DNA of 64,000 nucleotides. Origin: an uncultured Candidatus Melainabacteria bacterium. GTDB lineage: Bacteria; Cyanobacteriota; Vampirovibrionia; Gastranaerophilales; Gastranaerophilaceae. A program made the translations under genes and the position numbers. The stretch is from NCBI GenBank assembly GCA_934757155.1, contig CAKVLI010000001.1, positions 372,001-436,000 on the forward strand, in the 5' to 3' direction. This document shows, one piece after another, positions 26,363 through 35,339 of the stretch. Numbering within the stretch: the first letter of the stretch is position 1; every line of letters starts with the position of its first letter. A model generated the notes under the pieces. It searched no databases. It saw only the letters and a program-made list of their open reading frames with translations, and had not been told where the DNA came from.

Positions 26363-26856
26363 ATTTTGAATTTTCCAAAAAACATTCTTTGAGCATTTGG
26401 ATTCATTGAGTACAGCCTATCCGCATGTTTCTGCACATCTCCGATTGAGTTTGCAAAAGTTGAAACATAGCTTTCTGTTCCCATTGAGGTCAAAGGCGCA
26501 ACTCCACGTTTAGCACGCTGAGAGTTAACCTCAGCAACATAAGCTTTAGGATGAAAAATTCCGCTTGATGCACTTACAACCTGTCCTTGCTTATCAACAA
26601 TTTTTGTTTCCAGAGCAAAGGTTTTTTCAGGATTATCAAGTACAGTAATCAATCTGTATTTAGTGTTTCCGTTCGGCAAAACCTTGCTATTATTCAATTG
26701 TCCTGAATGATGAATACCGAAATGCCGCCAAACGGAGCCAATCCATTCCCCTTTTTCAAGAGGTTTAACGCCGTTGACTTTAAACATAACGGATTCTTGT
26801 ACTTTTGACAAAAATTTGATTATTTCTTGTTTGTTGAATACAAAGGAATTTGCCAT
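26359..26856 (-). CDS. Unknown protein, paralogue of the next upstream gene
   Basis: The 165-residue soluble protein is of unrecognised family. It shares with the gene at 26872 a basic helical start, KPLEKGEWIGSVW, a K(V)LPNG core, a VVSASSG motif near residue 95 and a C-terminal YSMNPNAQRMFFGKF. AGGAAA precedes the ATG. The pair is a tandem duplication in one transcription unit. Shared Gly, Pro and Asn positions imply a conserved fold; the function cannot be told. Confidence 0.65.
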   Translation of the reverse strand: MANSFVFNKQEIIKFLSKVQESVMFKVNGVKPLEKGEWIGSVWRHFGIHHSGQLNNSKVLPNGNTKYRLITVLDNPEKTFALETKIVDKQGQVVSASSGIFHPKAYVAEVNSQRAKRGVAPLTSMGTESYVSTFANSIGDVQKHADRLYSMNPNAQRMFFGKFKI

Positions 26857-26871
26857 ATTTAGTTTCCTGAA

Positions 26872-27345
26872 TTAAACCTTCAAGTCTCCACCCATAAACA
26901 ATCTGCGAGCACTTGGGTTTAATCTGTAAAAAGTATTTGAAGTATTACGAACTTCTTTTAATGAATCACCTGCCGTTGTGGATGCGTATTTCATAGTTCC
27001 CATAGGTGAAATTGCAGGCTTGTCGGCTAGTTTAAAAGCAGAATTTGCCATACCGGCTATGGGGTCTAAATATCCGCTTGATGCACTCAGAACTTTTCCG
27101 TTCTTAGTAATACAAGTATCAAGAATCATAGGTTTGCCTTTACCTGCAAAAATTGTCAATAAACGTTGTTTAACACTACCGTTCGGTAAAACTTTTTTGC
27201 TGTAAACTTGACCTGCGTGAGCCGGTCTATCACCAAATTTCCAGATTGTTCCTAAACATTCACCTTCTTTTAAAGGCTGAAGACCTTTTACTTTTGATAA
27301 GCAAGTATCATACATCTTACATAAAAAATTTTTAACTTTTGCCAT
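26872..27345 (-). CDS. Unknown protein, paralogue of the downstream gene
   Basis: The 157-residue protein is homologous to the 26359 gene: LQPLKEGECLGTIW, KKVLPNGSVKQRLLTIF, KVLSASSGYLDPIAG and YRLNPSARRLFMGG occur in the same order. A GTG nine bases upstream is also possible, but the ATG at 27345 is better placed after GCGGGTGA. It has no signal peptide and no known domain. It lies 15 bases upstream of its paralogue on the same strand. Confidence 0.65.
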   Translation of the reverse strand: MAKVKNFLCKMYDTCLSKVKGLQPLKEGECLGTIWKFGDRPAHAGQVYSKKVLPNGSVKQRLLTIFAGKGKPMILDTCITKNGKVLSASSGYLDPIAGMANSAFKLADKPAISPMGTMKYASTTAGDSLKEVRNTSNTFYRLNPSARRLFMGGDLKV

Positions 27346-27412
27346 AATTTTCACCCGCCTTTAACACTATAAAACCTATAAAAATATTATTTGCCACTTA
27401 CATATTTGAAAA

Positions 27413-27443
27413 CAAAAAGAGAGAAAGACTCACCTTTCTCTCT
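27413..27443 (-). terminator. Terminator of ftsZ
   Basis: On the minus strand, AGAGAGAAAG pairs with CTTTCTCTCT (10 bp, loop GTGAGT), followed by TTTTT. Confidence 0.88.
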
Positions 27444-27464
27444 ACCTTATTCTGTTTTTTTATC

Positions 27465-28652
27465 TTACTTTCTTAAGAAATCCGGAATTTGAATTTCTGA
27501 GAAGTTAGACATTGTCGGAGCCTTCGGAGCAGTTGTGTTATTGAACGCACCTGAGAAGAACTCTGCTGCGCTGATTGAACGGTTTTCAACCTTTTCTTCA
27601 ATCGGCATTTGTGACTTAAGTTCAAAACCTGTAGCGATAACAGTGATTTGAATTTCGCCTTGAATATTGTCATCAACAACCGCACCGATGATAACTCTTG
27701 CATCATCAAGAACTGCGTCATTGATAATGTTAGTAGCATCAGTAACTTCATGCAATGTCATATCAGGTCCGCCTGTGATGTTAACGATAACACCTGAAGC
27801 ACCATTGATAGAAGTTTCGAGCAATTGTGAATTGATAGCAATCTTAGCAGCTTCGATAGCTCTGCCTTCGCCTGTACCGCGACCGATACCCATCAGAGCA
27901 GAACCTGATGCTTGCATTACGCTCTTAACATCAGCGAAGTCAACGTTAATCAAACCAGGGATTGTGATGATATCAGAAATACCCTGAACACCTCTTAAGA
28001 GAACTTCGTCAACAACGATGAATGATTCTTGAAGAGATACGCGTCTGTCAACAACATCAAGAAGTTTATCGTTAGGAATAACGATAAGAGCATCAACTGC
28101 TTCTCTCAATTTTTCAAGACCTTGTTGAGCTTGATTTTGTCTACGTTTTCCTTCAAATGAGAAAGGTTTTGTAACAACACCGATTGTAAGGATACCCAAA
28201 TCCTTAGCAATCTTAGCAACGATAGGAGCAGCACCTGTACCTGTTCCACCGCCCATACCTGCTGTTACGAATACCATATCAGCGCCTTCAATAGCTTGTG
28301 TAATTTCTTGTTGAGCTTCTTCAGCAGCTTTTTCGCCAACTTGAGGCTCTCCGCCGGCACCAAGTCCGTTTGTTAACTTAGCACCAAGTTGAATTTTATT
28401 TTTGCAAGTTGAGTATTGAAGAACTTGCAAATCTGTATTCATAAGCCAGAATTCAACGCCGGTTAAACCGGATTTAATCATTCGGTTAACAGCGTTGCCG
28501 CCACCTCCGCCTACACCGATAACCTTGATTTTAGCAGGGCTGACACCCGGTGCCGGCTGTGTAACATTATCAGATGATTGCATACTGTAACCCATATCGG
28601 ATGAAGTATCAACATCTTTTCTTCCAAAAATATCCGGTCCTAAATTGTCCAC
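27465..28652 (-). CDS. ftsZ: Cell division protein FtsZ
   Basis: The 395-residue tubulin-like GTPase forms the division ring. An N-terminal low-complexity extension of about 40 residues precedes VIGVGGGGGNAVNRMI; the tubulin signature GMGGGTGTGAAP is near 130, and RVSLQESFIVVDEVL, NVDFADVKSVM and GIGRGTGEGRA follow. The C-terminal peptide IPDFLRK is the conserved tail that binds FtsA, ZipA or SepF. The start is GTG with GAGGAAAA upstream. No other dcw-cluster gene is next to it, so it has its own promoter region (28653-28816) and terminator. Confidence 0.97.
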   Translation of the reverse strand: MDNLGPDIFGRKDVDTSSDMGYSMQSSDNVTQPAPGVSPAKIKVIGVGGGGGNAVNRMIKSGLTGVEFWLMNTDLQVLQYSTCKNKIQLGAKLTNGLGAGGEPQVGEKAAEEAQQEITQAIEGADMVFVTAGMGGGTGTGAAPIVAKIAKDLGILTIGVVTKPFSFEGKRRQNQAQQGLEKLREAVDALIVIPNDKLLDVVDRRVSLQESFIVVDEVLLRGVQGISDIITIPGLINVDFADVKSVMQASGSALMGIGRGTGEGRAIEAAKIAINSQLLETSINGASGVIVNITGGPDMTLHEVTDATNIINDAVLDDARVIIGAVVDDNIQGEIQITVIATGFELKSQMPIEEKVENRSISAAEFFSGAFNNTTAPKAPTMSNFSEIQIPDFLRK

Positions 28653-28816
28653 GTTTTTTCCTCTTTTTTCATTTAACTATACTATTAACAACATAATAAC
28701 ATACTATTTTAAATAGGAAAAATTGTAAAGTTTTTTAGAGGTTTTTTGATCGCAAATTTAATATAAGTTTACATGACAAAAGCCATGATACCATGGGTTT
28801 TGGGGGTAATTTTGTC

Positions 28817-29581
28817 CTAAGACACATACATCGCACTGTGTTCGTGGACATATTTAAGTCCCTGCAAGGTCAAGGACGGATTAACATAATCAAACTGTCT
28901 TAACATATACTGCGAAATTAGGGTGCTGTATCCACCTGTCGCAATGACACAAGCCTTTTCGCCCAACTCTAATTCACATTGATTAATCAATCCTTCAATT
29001 GCACTCGCTGAACCTCTTATAACACCTGATAAAATAGCGTTTTCCGTGCTGTCACCGATTGCTTTTTCAGAAAAACCTGCTTCAATGCGCGGAAGTTTTG
29101 AAGTATTGAGATTTAAGGATTTTAACTGCAAGTTAAGCCCCGGCATAATAACACCGCCCTTGAAACGTCCATCTTTTGATACGATATCAAAAGTCGTTGC
29201 AGTTCCCAAATCCACCACAATTGCAGGCAATCTGTATAATTCTTTTGCCCCAAAAGCATTCGCAATCCTGTCTGCGCCAACTTCGTGAGGTCTTTGCAAA
29301 TCAATCTCCAAACCGTGTTCAGAAGTATAAGTTAAAACAAAAGTATTTATCCCAAAAACATTGTCAGAAGCGCGTTTCAAAATAGGTGTAAGCTCTTCCA
29401 CAACAGACCCGATTGAACAAGCATCCACATCATAGTTTTTGAAAAGTGTTTTCAAAAGCAGCTCATATTCACTCTGCGGAAGCTCTTTGTCAGACGGTAG
29501 GCGAAAAGTTTCCTTCAAGTCTTCACCGTCAAAAACTCCGAGGGTAATGTTTGTATTTCCGATATCAATTGCTAGAAACAC
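28817..29581 (-). CDS. coaX: Type III pantothenate kinase
   Basis: The 254-residue ASKHA-fold enzyme makes the first committed step of coenzyme A synthesis. Motifs are AIDIGNTNITLGVFDG (phosphate loop), GADRIANAFGAKEL and VVDLGTATTFDIV. The family is usually K+-dependent and not feedback-inhibited by CoA. It begins 5 bases after the WYL gene upstream, so it is co-transcribed with the WYL pair. Confidence 0.95.
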   Translation of the reverse strand: MFLAIDIGNTNITLGVFDGEDLKETFRLPSDKELPQSEYELLLKTLFKNYDVDACSIGSVVEELTPILKRASDNVFGINTFVLTYTSEHGLEIDLQRPHEVGADRIANAFGAKELYRLPAIVVDLGTATTFDIVSKDGRFKGGVIMPGLNLQLKSLNLNTSKLPRIEAGFSEKAIGDSTENAILSGVIRGSASAIEGLINQCELELGEKACVIATGGYSTLISQYMLRQFDYVNPSLTLQGLKYVHEHSAMYVS

Positions 29582-29586
29582 CTATT

Positions 29587-30444
29587 TTATTCTCCATAAT
29601 TCTTCAACGCGTCTGTTAACATTTTCTTCATCTCACGGCGATAAGATTCCGGTGCAATAATCTCGCAATTGCTGTCATATCGCATTAATCTTGATAAAAG
29701 AATTTCTTTTTTATCGCCTGTATTAACTACTTTGAGCGTTTTATCAGGATTTTCCGTAACAACTTCGTTCTCTCGAGCTTCGTAGCGTTTTGCTAATTCA
29801 CCCTTCAGTACAAAAACGACGCTTGATACAGAATTGTTAACCGAATACTTAAGCGGAGTAATTTCTATGCCGGAAACTCTTTCTTCGCATACAAGTTTTT
29901 CATTGTTGTTATAAATAACGCTAAAGAAAGTTCTGCCCTTGTGTTGAACAATATCTACCGGAATACATTCTAAAACCTCACGAGTTTTGTACATTAAGCG
30001 GATTTTTCTCTGTTCTTCAATCGCGTCATTAAAAGTCTTGTACGTGAGTTTTGAAGAGTCTTTTTCTACTCTGATAATACGTTTGTTTGAATATTTACCG
30101 ATTTTTTCGGTTAATTTTGAAAAAACTTTGAACTGTTTTTTAGAAAAATCAGCTTTTGCAGATTCCGTAAGCTTTTCAATCAAGTCCATTTCGACTGAGC
30201 TCAAATCCAAACCAAACGGAAGACTTGCAACAAAATATTTGTTATGAATTTTCGGAATATCAATCCCGCAATATCTGCAAGTGTTGATATACTTACTTAT
30301 AACGCTATTATTAAATACAGGCTCTTTTTCGTTTTTGTTAAGCTTCTCTATTAACTCAGCCATTGTATAATTGTCTTCAAGAAGAACTTGAAGAGTCTTA
30401 ATAACCTGCATTGAAGATATATTACGTTTTAAAGCTTCAGTCAT
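29587..30444 (-). CDS. WYL-domain transcriptional regulator (second of pair)
   Basis: The 285-residue protein has an N-terminal helix-turn-helix-like part (about 1-70, MQVIKTLQVLLEDNYTMAEL), a WYL-type beta domain at about 135-205 (IEEQRKIRLMYKTREVLECIPVD ... GRTFFSVIYNNNEKLVC) and the C-terminal WCX extension ending EIIAPESYRREMKKMLTDAL. WYL regulators sense nucleic acid or nucleotide ligands. The start overlaps the end of the upstream WYL gene by 8 bases, suggesting coupled synthesis and a heterodimer, as in PafB-PafC. Confidence 0.8.
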   Translation of the reverse strand: MTEALKRNISSMQVIKTLQVLLEDNYTMAELIEKLNKNEKEPVFNNSVISKYINTCRYCGIDIPKIHNKYFVASLPFGLDLSSVEMDLIEKLTESAKADFSKKQFKVFSKLTEKIGKYSNKRIIRVEKDSSKLTYKTFNDAIEEQRKIRLMYKTREVLECIPVDIVQHKGRTFFSVIYNNNEKLVCEERVSGIEITPLKYSVNNSVSSVVFVLKGELAKRYEARENEVVTENPDKTLKVVNTGDKKEILLSRLMRYDSNCEIIAPESYRREMKKMLTDALKNYGE

Positions 30445-31360
30445 AAATTTTTCTCATTTCTTTTAATTTTGAAACAATAATATCTCTAAAACCTTCCGGT
30501 TCAAGCACTGTGCAATCCGCTCCGAAAGACAAAATCCTTTGTACAGCAAGAAATTCGGTGTAATAATTACCTTCAACTACACAACCGTCTGAATTTTGTT
30601 CAACAATATTTTCACCTTCACCGATTGTTTCTACACCTAAACCTTTCAAATGGAATTTTACCTTAGTAAGTTTTGGCTCAACTCCGCCTTTTTTAAGTTT
30701 TCTTGCAACAATAGACTTAATTCTTCTCATATTCAAAACTACAGGAGTTTCTTTTTCCAAATCGTAGCAATACAAGTAAACTTTGTCATTTTGCATAACA
30801 AGTTTTTGTGCCACAACCTCTTTTGGAGCGTCTTTTTTCGCTGTAGGATTAGCGTAAATCAAGTCCAAAACTCTTTGCTGCTGGCAATCAAGCATCAAAT
30901 CCTTAACCATTTGGACATTATAGTGTCTTAAATCTGAAATCCCGAGCATCCATTCTTTAGACTCAGGCTCACATCTTGAAGCGATTTTTTTAAATAACTC
31001 ATCATAGTCCAAAATAAGCTTGAAGTTCTTAGTTTCCTTAACCTTCTTATACGCTTTTTTCAAAGCATTAACTTCTTCCTTCGTAATCTTCAATGCAAAC
31101 GGATGTTTGCCCAAAACATACTTGAAATTAGTTTTTTGCGATGCTCTGGAAATCTCACAACCCATAACTTTGAGCGTATTAATATCTATTCTCAAAATGT
31201 CATTGGAATGAGATTCGTCCATAATCTTCATTTTGATAAATGCTTCACGAATTTCCTCAAGAGAACGCGGTGCAATAATTAAAAGCCCGACAAGTGCCAA
31301 CGCTCTTGTTCCCGTCAGAGAAATTTGGTTTAATTCTGTTTTTTCAGCTAATTTATACAC
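30437..31360 (-). CDS. WYL-domain transcriptional regulator (first of pair)
   Basis: The 307-residue protein has the same architecture as its neighbour: an HTH-like N-terminus (about 15-70), a WYL-type core (MLDCQQQRVLDLIYANPTAKKDAP ... DKVYLYCYDLEKETPVVLNMRRI) and a WCX tail (FGADCTVLEPEGFRDIIVSKLKEM). Both members lack a strict W-Y-L tripeptide but keep the fold pattern. It lies about 20 bases downstream of the engB stop on the same strand. Confidence 0.78.
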   Translation of the reverse strand: MYKLAEKTELNQISLTGTRALALVGLLIIAPRSLEEIREAFIKMKIMDESHSNDILRIDINTLKVMGCEISRASQKTNFKYVLGKHPFALKITKEEVNALKKAYKKVKETKNFKLILDYDELFKKIASRCEPESKEWMLGISDLRHYNVQMVKDLMLDCQQQRVLDLIYANPTAKKDAPKEVVAQKLVMQNDKVYLYCYDLEKETPVVLNMRRIKSIVARKLKKGGVEPKLTKVKFHLKGLGVETIGEGENIVEQNSDGCVVEGNYYTEFLAVQRILSFGADCTVLEPEGFRDIIVSKLKEMRKIYD

Positions 31361-31380
31361 TTATCCCCCTATCAATTAGA

Positions 31381-31953
31381 TTATTCGCACAAACTTAGCA
31401 AATGTTCAAGAGTGCTTTCGCAGTAAAATTTGTTCTCTGCACTAAATGGCAATACCTGACCCGAAAACTCGCGCTTAACATCCGCAATAACCTTTTGTAT
31501 CTTGCCTCTCGGTACATAATCAATTTTAGTCACTATCGTGAATATAGGCAAATTGTATGCCTCAACCCACTCTCTCATCTGAAAATCATTCTTTTGAATT
31601 TCATGACGTGCATCAATAAACTGTATCAAGGATTTTATCTGTTTTCTGTTAAGCAGATATTCTTCCAAATACTTCTGCCAACGAGCTTGCGCCTCTTTAG
31701 AAACCTTTGCATAACCGTATCCCGGAAGGTCAGCCACCATAAATTTATCCGAAAAGTTGAAAAAGTTTATCAAACGTGTTTTCCCGGGGGTGTTAGAAGT
31801 TTTTGCCAATCTTTTATTATTCGCTAACGCGTTTATAAAAGAGGATTTACCCACATTTGAACGCCCCAACAAAGGGAATTCCGGAAACGGAAAATCAGGA
31901 CACTGCGAAAGTTTTTCCGCACTTATTATGAAATTTGCATTCATTTGTTTCAT
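31381..31953 (-). CDS. engB: Ribosome biogenesis GTP-binding protein EngB/YsxC/YihA
   Basis: The 190-residue essential-type GTPase acts in 50S assembly. G1 is GRSNVGKSSFINAL, G2 TPGKTRLINFF, G3 DLPGYGYAKV, and G4 TKID. The start ATG shares a base with the stop of the upstream 83-residue gene (TAATG), so the two are translationally coupled. Confidence 0.96.
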   Translation of the reverse strand: MKQMNANFIISAEKLSQCPDFPFPEFPLLGRSNVGKSSFINALANNKRLAKTSNTPGKTRLINFFNFSDKFMVADLPGYGYAKVSKEAQARWQKYLEEYLLNRKQIKSLIQFIDARHEIQKNDFQMREWVEAYNLPIFTIVTKIDYVPRGKIQKVIADVKREFSGQVLPFSAENKFYCESTLEHLLSLCE

Positions 31954-32204
31954 TAATTCTGCCCTGCCTCTTGAGCCTGTTCTTCCTTCTTTTTAGCCTT
32001 CATTGTCACCAAAGAAAGAAGATTATACAACTTTTCATTATTTACAACCGTTAACTGTGTTTTGCCCTTAATCATTGAAACATCAACAGAAGGCTTATTT
32101 TCGAATATATTTCCCGTCTGAACACTCACGATTTGGATAAAATTATCCCTCAAAATACTCAAGGGCTCTTTTAAAAATGTTTCAAACGTTTTAAATATAT
32201 TCAT
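31953..32204 (-). CDS. Small hypothetical protein upstream of engB
   Basis: The 83-residue protein has a short beta segment (VDVSMIKGKTQLTVVNNEK) and a charged Gln/Glu/Ala tail. Family not recognised. Support: one-base stop-start overlap with engB and a start in the divergent promoter region shared with the Xer gene. No clear ribosome site. Confidence 0.6.
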   Translation of the reverse strand: MNIFKTFETFLKEPLSILRDNFIQIVSVQTGNIFENKPSVDVSMIKGKTQLTVVNNEKLYNLLSLVTMKAKKKEEQAQEAGQN

Positions 32205-32272
32205 TGTGATTTTACTTCTAACTTTACTGGAAATATTGTATAATAATTGATATAAAAAGACAAGGAATCAGC

Positions 32273-33181
32273 GTGGATACAAGAGAGAAAGAGTACATAG
32301 AAGGTTTTAAAACATACTTGGGGGTGGAAAAGAATTTTTCCGAGCATACTCTTGATGCCTACACCTCTGATATCGTGAGCTACATCCTTTGGCTTAACGG
32401 TACAAGCTGTGTGGATGTAGATTTCAACAAACTGCGCGAATACCTGCATTTTATCCAAAGATTTGATTACAAAAAAACAACCATCGCGCGCAAAACCGCG
32501 TCCATAAGAACTTTTTACAAATACTTGTTCAGAGAAAGATACGTTGACACAAACCCAGCAACTTCACTTTCCGCACCCAAAAGACCGAAATCGCTTCCGA
32601 AATTCTTAACAACGGAAGAAATAGAACAAATACTGAATAATGTTAAAATTGACACTCCGGCAGGGTTTCGCAACAGAGTTATCCTCGAACTTCTCTGGGC
32701 GACAGGAATGCGTGTATCCGAATTGAGTAATCTTAATTTTGGCGATTTAAACATTGAAGAAAATGAAATAAAAGTTTTTGGTAAAGGTGCAAAAGAAAGA
32801 ATAGTACTGATTTCAGACAGGGCAAAAAATTATTTAATCCAATACATCAACACCGCTCGAAAATTAATCGCACCGGAATACAATACCGGCGAAATAAACG
32901 AAGATACGCCGCTTTTCATTAACAGCACAGGTTTTAGACTCCAAAACAAAACCATAAGAAATGTTGTAAACGAAATCGTAGAGCGCATAGAACTTCCGAA
33001 AAAAGTCACACCTCACGTTTTTAGGCACAGTTTTGCAACCCGCCTAATCGAAAACGGTGCAGATTTGAGAGTCGTACAGGAACTCCTCGGACACACAGGG
33101 ATTTCAAACACACAAATTTACACCCACATCTCAATGAAACACATGAAAGAGGTTTACGAAGCCGCTCATCCGCATAGTTAA
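32273..33181 (+). CDS. xerC: Tyrosine recombinase XerC/XerD
   Basis: The 302-residue site-specific recombinase is of the type that resolves chromosome dimers at dif. The N-terminal SAM-like DNA-binding domain (1-100) includes YKKTTIARKTASIRTFYKYL. Catalytic residues are Arg in ATGMRVSELSNL, Lys in FGKGAKER, His-Arg in HVFRHSFATRL, His in LGHTGISNTQ and Tyr in QIYTH. The start is GTG with AAGGA upstream and TATAAT at 32239. No phage genes flank it, so housekeeping Xer is favoured over an integrase; XerC versus XerD is not resolved. Confidence 0.9.
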   Translation: MDTREKEYIEGFKTYLGVEKNFSEHTLDAYTSDIVSYILWLNGTSCVDVDFNKLREYLHFIQRFDYKKTTIARKTASIRTFYKYLFRERYVDTNPATSLSAPKRPKSLPKFLTTEEIEQILNNVKIDTPAGFRNRVILELLWATGMRVSELSNLNFGDLNIEENEIKVFGKGAKERIVLISDRAKNYLIQYINTARKLIAPEYNTGEINEDTPLFINSTGFRLQNKTIRNVVNEIVERIELPKKVTPHVFRHSFATRLIENGADLRVVQELLGHTGISNTQIYTHISMKHMKEVYEAAHPHS

Positions 33182-33184
33182 AAG

Positions 33185-33365
33185 GAAGGGGTAAATGTTT
33201 TGGCTGGTAGGTGGTAACTACAAACCGGTAAGGTCCTGAAATAAATTCAGGACGACAGCAGTAGGGTGCGCACACTTGCGCACCAATAGCTGTAGGATGA
33301 GGAAGAGACTTTCGCTCTATCTTGCGATTCTTCGGCAAAAGCCTCAGAATGACGAATCGTGAGCG
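33185..33365. repeat. Intergenic repeat mosaic between Xer gene and glnA
   Basis: It contains a D element directly after the Xer stop (33186-33230), a GTCCTGAAATAAATTCAGGAC palindrome (about 33226-33246, also at 35081), the A palindrome (33265-33284), and a CGATTCTTCGGC/GCCTCAGAATG unit (about 33323-33354). Confidence 0.82.
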
Positions 33366-33404
33366 CAAGCAAACTTAACGAACTTTTCAATTGTTCAACT
33401 CAAA

Positions 33405-34766
33405 TTAATACCTAGCCAAATACTTATCTATTTCCCACTGAGAAACATAAGTTCTGAAAGCGTCCCACTCAAGTTCTTTTGCCGTGGTGAACTCTTCAAC
33501 AATATGCGAACCCAAAGCTGTCTTTATAATCAAAGAATTTTGCATACAAACCAAAGCTTCTTTCAAGCTTCCCGGCAATGATTCAATTTTAAGTTTCTTT
33601 CTCTCTCTGTCAGAAAGTTTGTAAATATTAGCCTCAACAGGTTTTGGCGGTTCAATTTTGTTTCTTACCCCGTCCAAACAAGCCGCCAAAATCGCAGCAA
33701 ATGCAAGGTAAGGGTTGCAGCTAGGGTCAGGTGAACGTAACTCAACTCTTGTAGAAACTCCACGTTTTGCCGGAACTCTCAATAACGCACTTCTGTTAGC
33801 CAATGACCAAGCCATATACACAGGTGCTTCATACCCCGGAACCAATCTCTTATAGCTGTTTACCGTAGGGTTCAAAACCGCCGTAATGCTCTTAATATGC
33901 TTCAATATCCCGCCAATAGCGTATCTAGCCGTATCAGAAAGTTGGTATTCAGCCTTTTCATCATAGAAAGCGTTCTTACCGTCCTTAAACAATGAAATAT
34001 TGCAGTGCATACCGGAACCGTTAATCCCAAACACAGGCTTAGGCATAAATGTAGCGTGCAATCCGTACTGAGCAGCCACAGCTTTAACCGCTATTCTAAA
34101 AGTAGCAACATTATCAGCTGTAGTCAAAATATCAGAATACTTGAAATCAACTTCATGCTGACCGTCAGCAACCTCATGGTGAGATGCCTCAATATCAAAA
34201 TCCATTTCCTGTAAAGTGCTTACAATATCCGCTCTTACAGCTTCGCCCAAATCATCCGGGCCAACATCATAATACCCTGCTCTATCATGAGTCTTGGTAG
34301 TGATATGATCCTCTTCATCTTTCTCAAACAAGAAAAACTCAGCCTCAGGACCTACATTCATTGATAAACCAAGCTTTTGAGCCTCAGCCATCAGTCTTTT
34401 TAAGTTACATCTAGGACAACCCTCAAATGGTGTTCCGTCGGAGTTATAAATATCACAAATCAAACGAGCAGAATTTCTGCCGTCTCTCTCCTGCCATGGA
34501 AGGATTTGGAAAGTATTTTTATCAGGATAGAAAAACATGTCAGAAGTTTCAATGTTTCTAAATCCCTTAATAGAAGAGCCGTCAAGCATAATCTCGTTGT
34601 TCAAAACCCTGTCAATATGCTCAGAAGGCACTGCCATATTCTTAACCTGTCCGTTTATATCCACAAACTGTAGCTTTATAAACTGTACATTGTATTCAGA
34701 AATCAGACGCTTAATATCAGCGTCAGTATAATTAATACCGTTTTGCGGCATGTGATGAAATTCCAT
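33405..34766 (-). CDS. glnA: Glutamine synthetase, type I
   Basis: The 453-residue enzyme makes glutamine from glutamate, ammonia and ATP. It has the beta-grasp N-domain (QFIKLQFVDINGQVKNMAV, LDGSSIKGF) and the catalytic barrel motifs EAEFFLF, the NGSGMHCNISLF loop, and RVPAKRGVSTRVELRSPDPSCNPYLAFAA. The length (453, without the GSI-beta insertion) and the absence of an obvious adenylylation loop point to the GSI-alpha type seen in Gram-positives. GGGAGGG precedes the ATG. Upstream lie tandem D elements. Confidence 0.96.
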   Translation of the reverse strand: MEFHHMPQNGINYTDADIKRLISEYNVQFIKLQFVDINGQVKNMAVPSEHIDRVLNNEIMLDGSSIKGFRNIETSDMFFYPDKNTFQILPWQERDGRNSARLICDIYNSDGTPFEGCPRCNLKRLMAEAQKLGLSMNVGPEAEFFLFEKDEEDHITTKTHDRAGYYDVGPDDLGEAVRADIVSTLQEMDFDIEASHHEVADGQHEVDFKYSDILTTADNVATFRIAVKAVAAQYGLHATFMPKPVFGINGSGMHCNISLFKDGKNAFYDEKAEYQLSDTARYAIGGILKHIKSITAVLNPTVNSYKRLVPGYEAPVYMAWSLANRSALLRVPAKRGVSTRVELRSPDPSCNPYLAFAAILAACLDGVRNKIEPPKPVEANIYKLSDRERKKLKIESLPGSLKEALVCMQNSLIIKTALGSHIVEEFTTAKELEWDAFRTYVSQWEIDKYLARY

Positions 34767-34831
34767 TAAATATCCCTCCCAACTATTAGTTTATCAAATA
34801 CAAAAATATATTATTTTCACTAAAAAATCAA

Positions 34832-35275
34832 GGGGGGGGGGGTAAATGTAATGGGTGATAGGTCAAGACTACCAGTTTAATGTCCTTCGGAAAGGGGGGT
34901 AAAGGGGTAAATGAATCTGGCTGGTTGGTTATAACTACTAGTTTAGCGTATTTTGGTTGAAGAGTTGAACAGTGAAAAGGTTTAAAAGTTCGTTAAGTTT
35001 GCTTGTACTCACAACTGGTTAAACGTCATTCTGAACTTGTTTCAGAATCTTACCAGCCTTTAGTCACACACCGAAATGGTAAGGTCCTGAAATAAATTCA
35101 GGACGACATTTTATTACTTGCGAGCGTGTGCGTAGCACAATAGCGAGCAAAGAGATTGTGCGTAGCACAACAGAGAAATACAGCGAAGCTGTTGTAAACA
35201 TTTGCGTGCTTCTTCTTTCTTTTCGTTCTTTTCTTTCTTCTTGCCTCGCAAATAAGAAGAAAGAAAAGAACAAGC
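34832..35275. repeat. Large intergenic repeat mosaic between glnA and comF
   Basis: Two tandem D elements (34832-34945) carry G11 and G6 tracts, the second as GGGGTAAAGGGGTAAATG. They are followed by a CGTCATTCTGAACTTG/CAGAATC unit (about 35027-35052), the TCCTGAAATAAATTCAGGA palindrome (about 35081-35103) and the TGCGAGCGTGTGC module (35119-35271), a near copy of 5914-6075 ending in the same TTCTTTCTTCTT hairpin. No gene is supported. Confidence 0.85.
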
Positions 35276-35324
35276 ACTACAAACTTCAAGAATGCGGTAA
35301 AAAAGAAAAGAGAAATACATTCCA

Positions 35325-35333
35325 TGATATAAT
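35325..35333 (+). promoter_or_regulatory. Extended -10 of comF, predicted leaderless
   Basis: TG-A-TATAAT ends 6 bases before the ATG at 35340, so the predicted +1 is the start codon. No ribosome site. Confidence 0.65.
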
Positions 35334-35339
35334 ACATCT

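Noticed and set aside
32273..33181. Phage or island integrase
   Set aside because: No phage genes, attachment repeats or composition change flank it; length and motifs fit housekeeping Xer.
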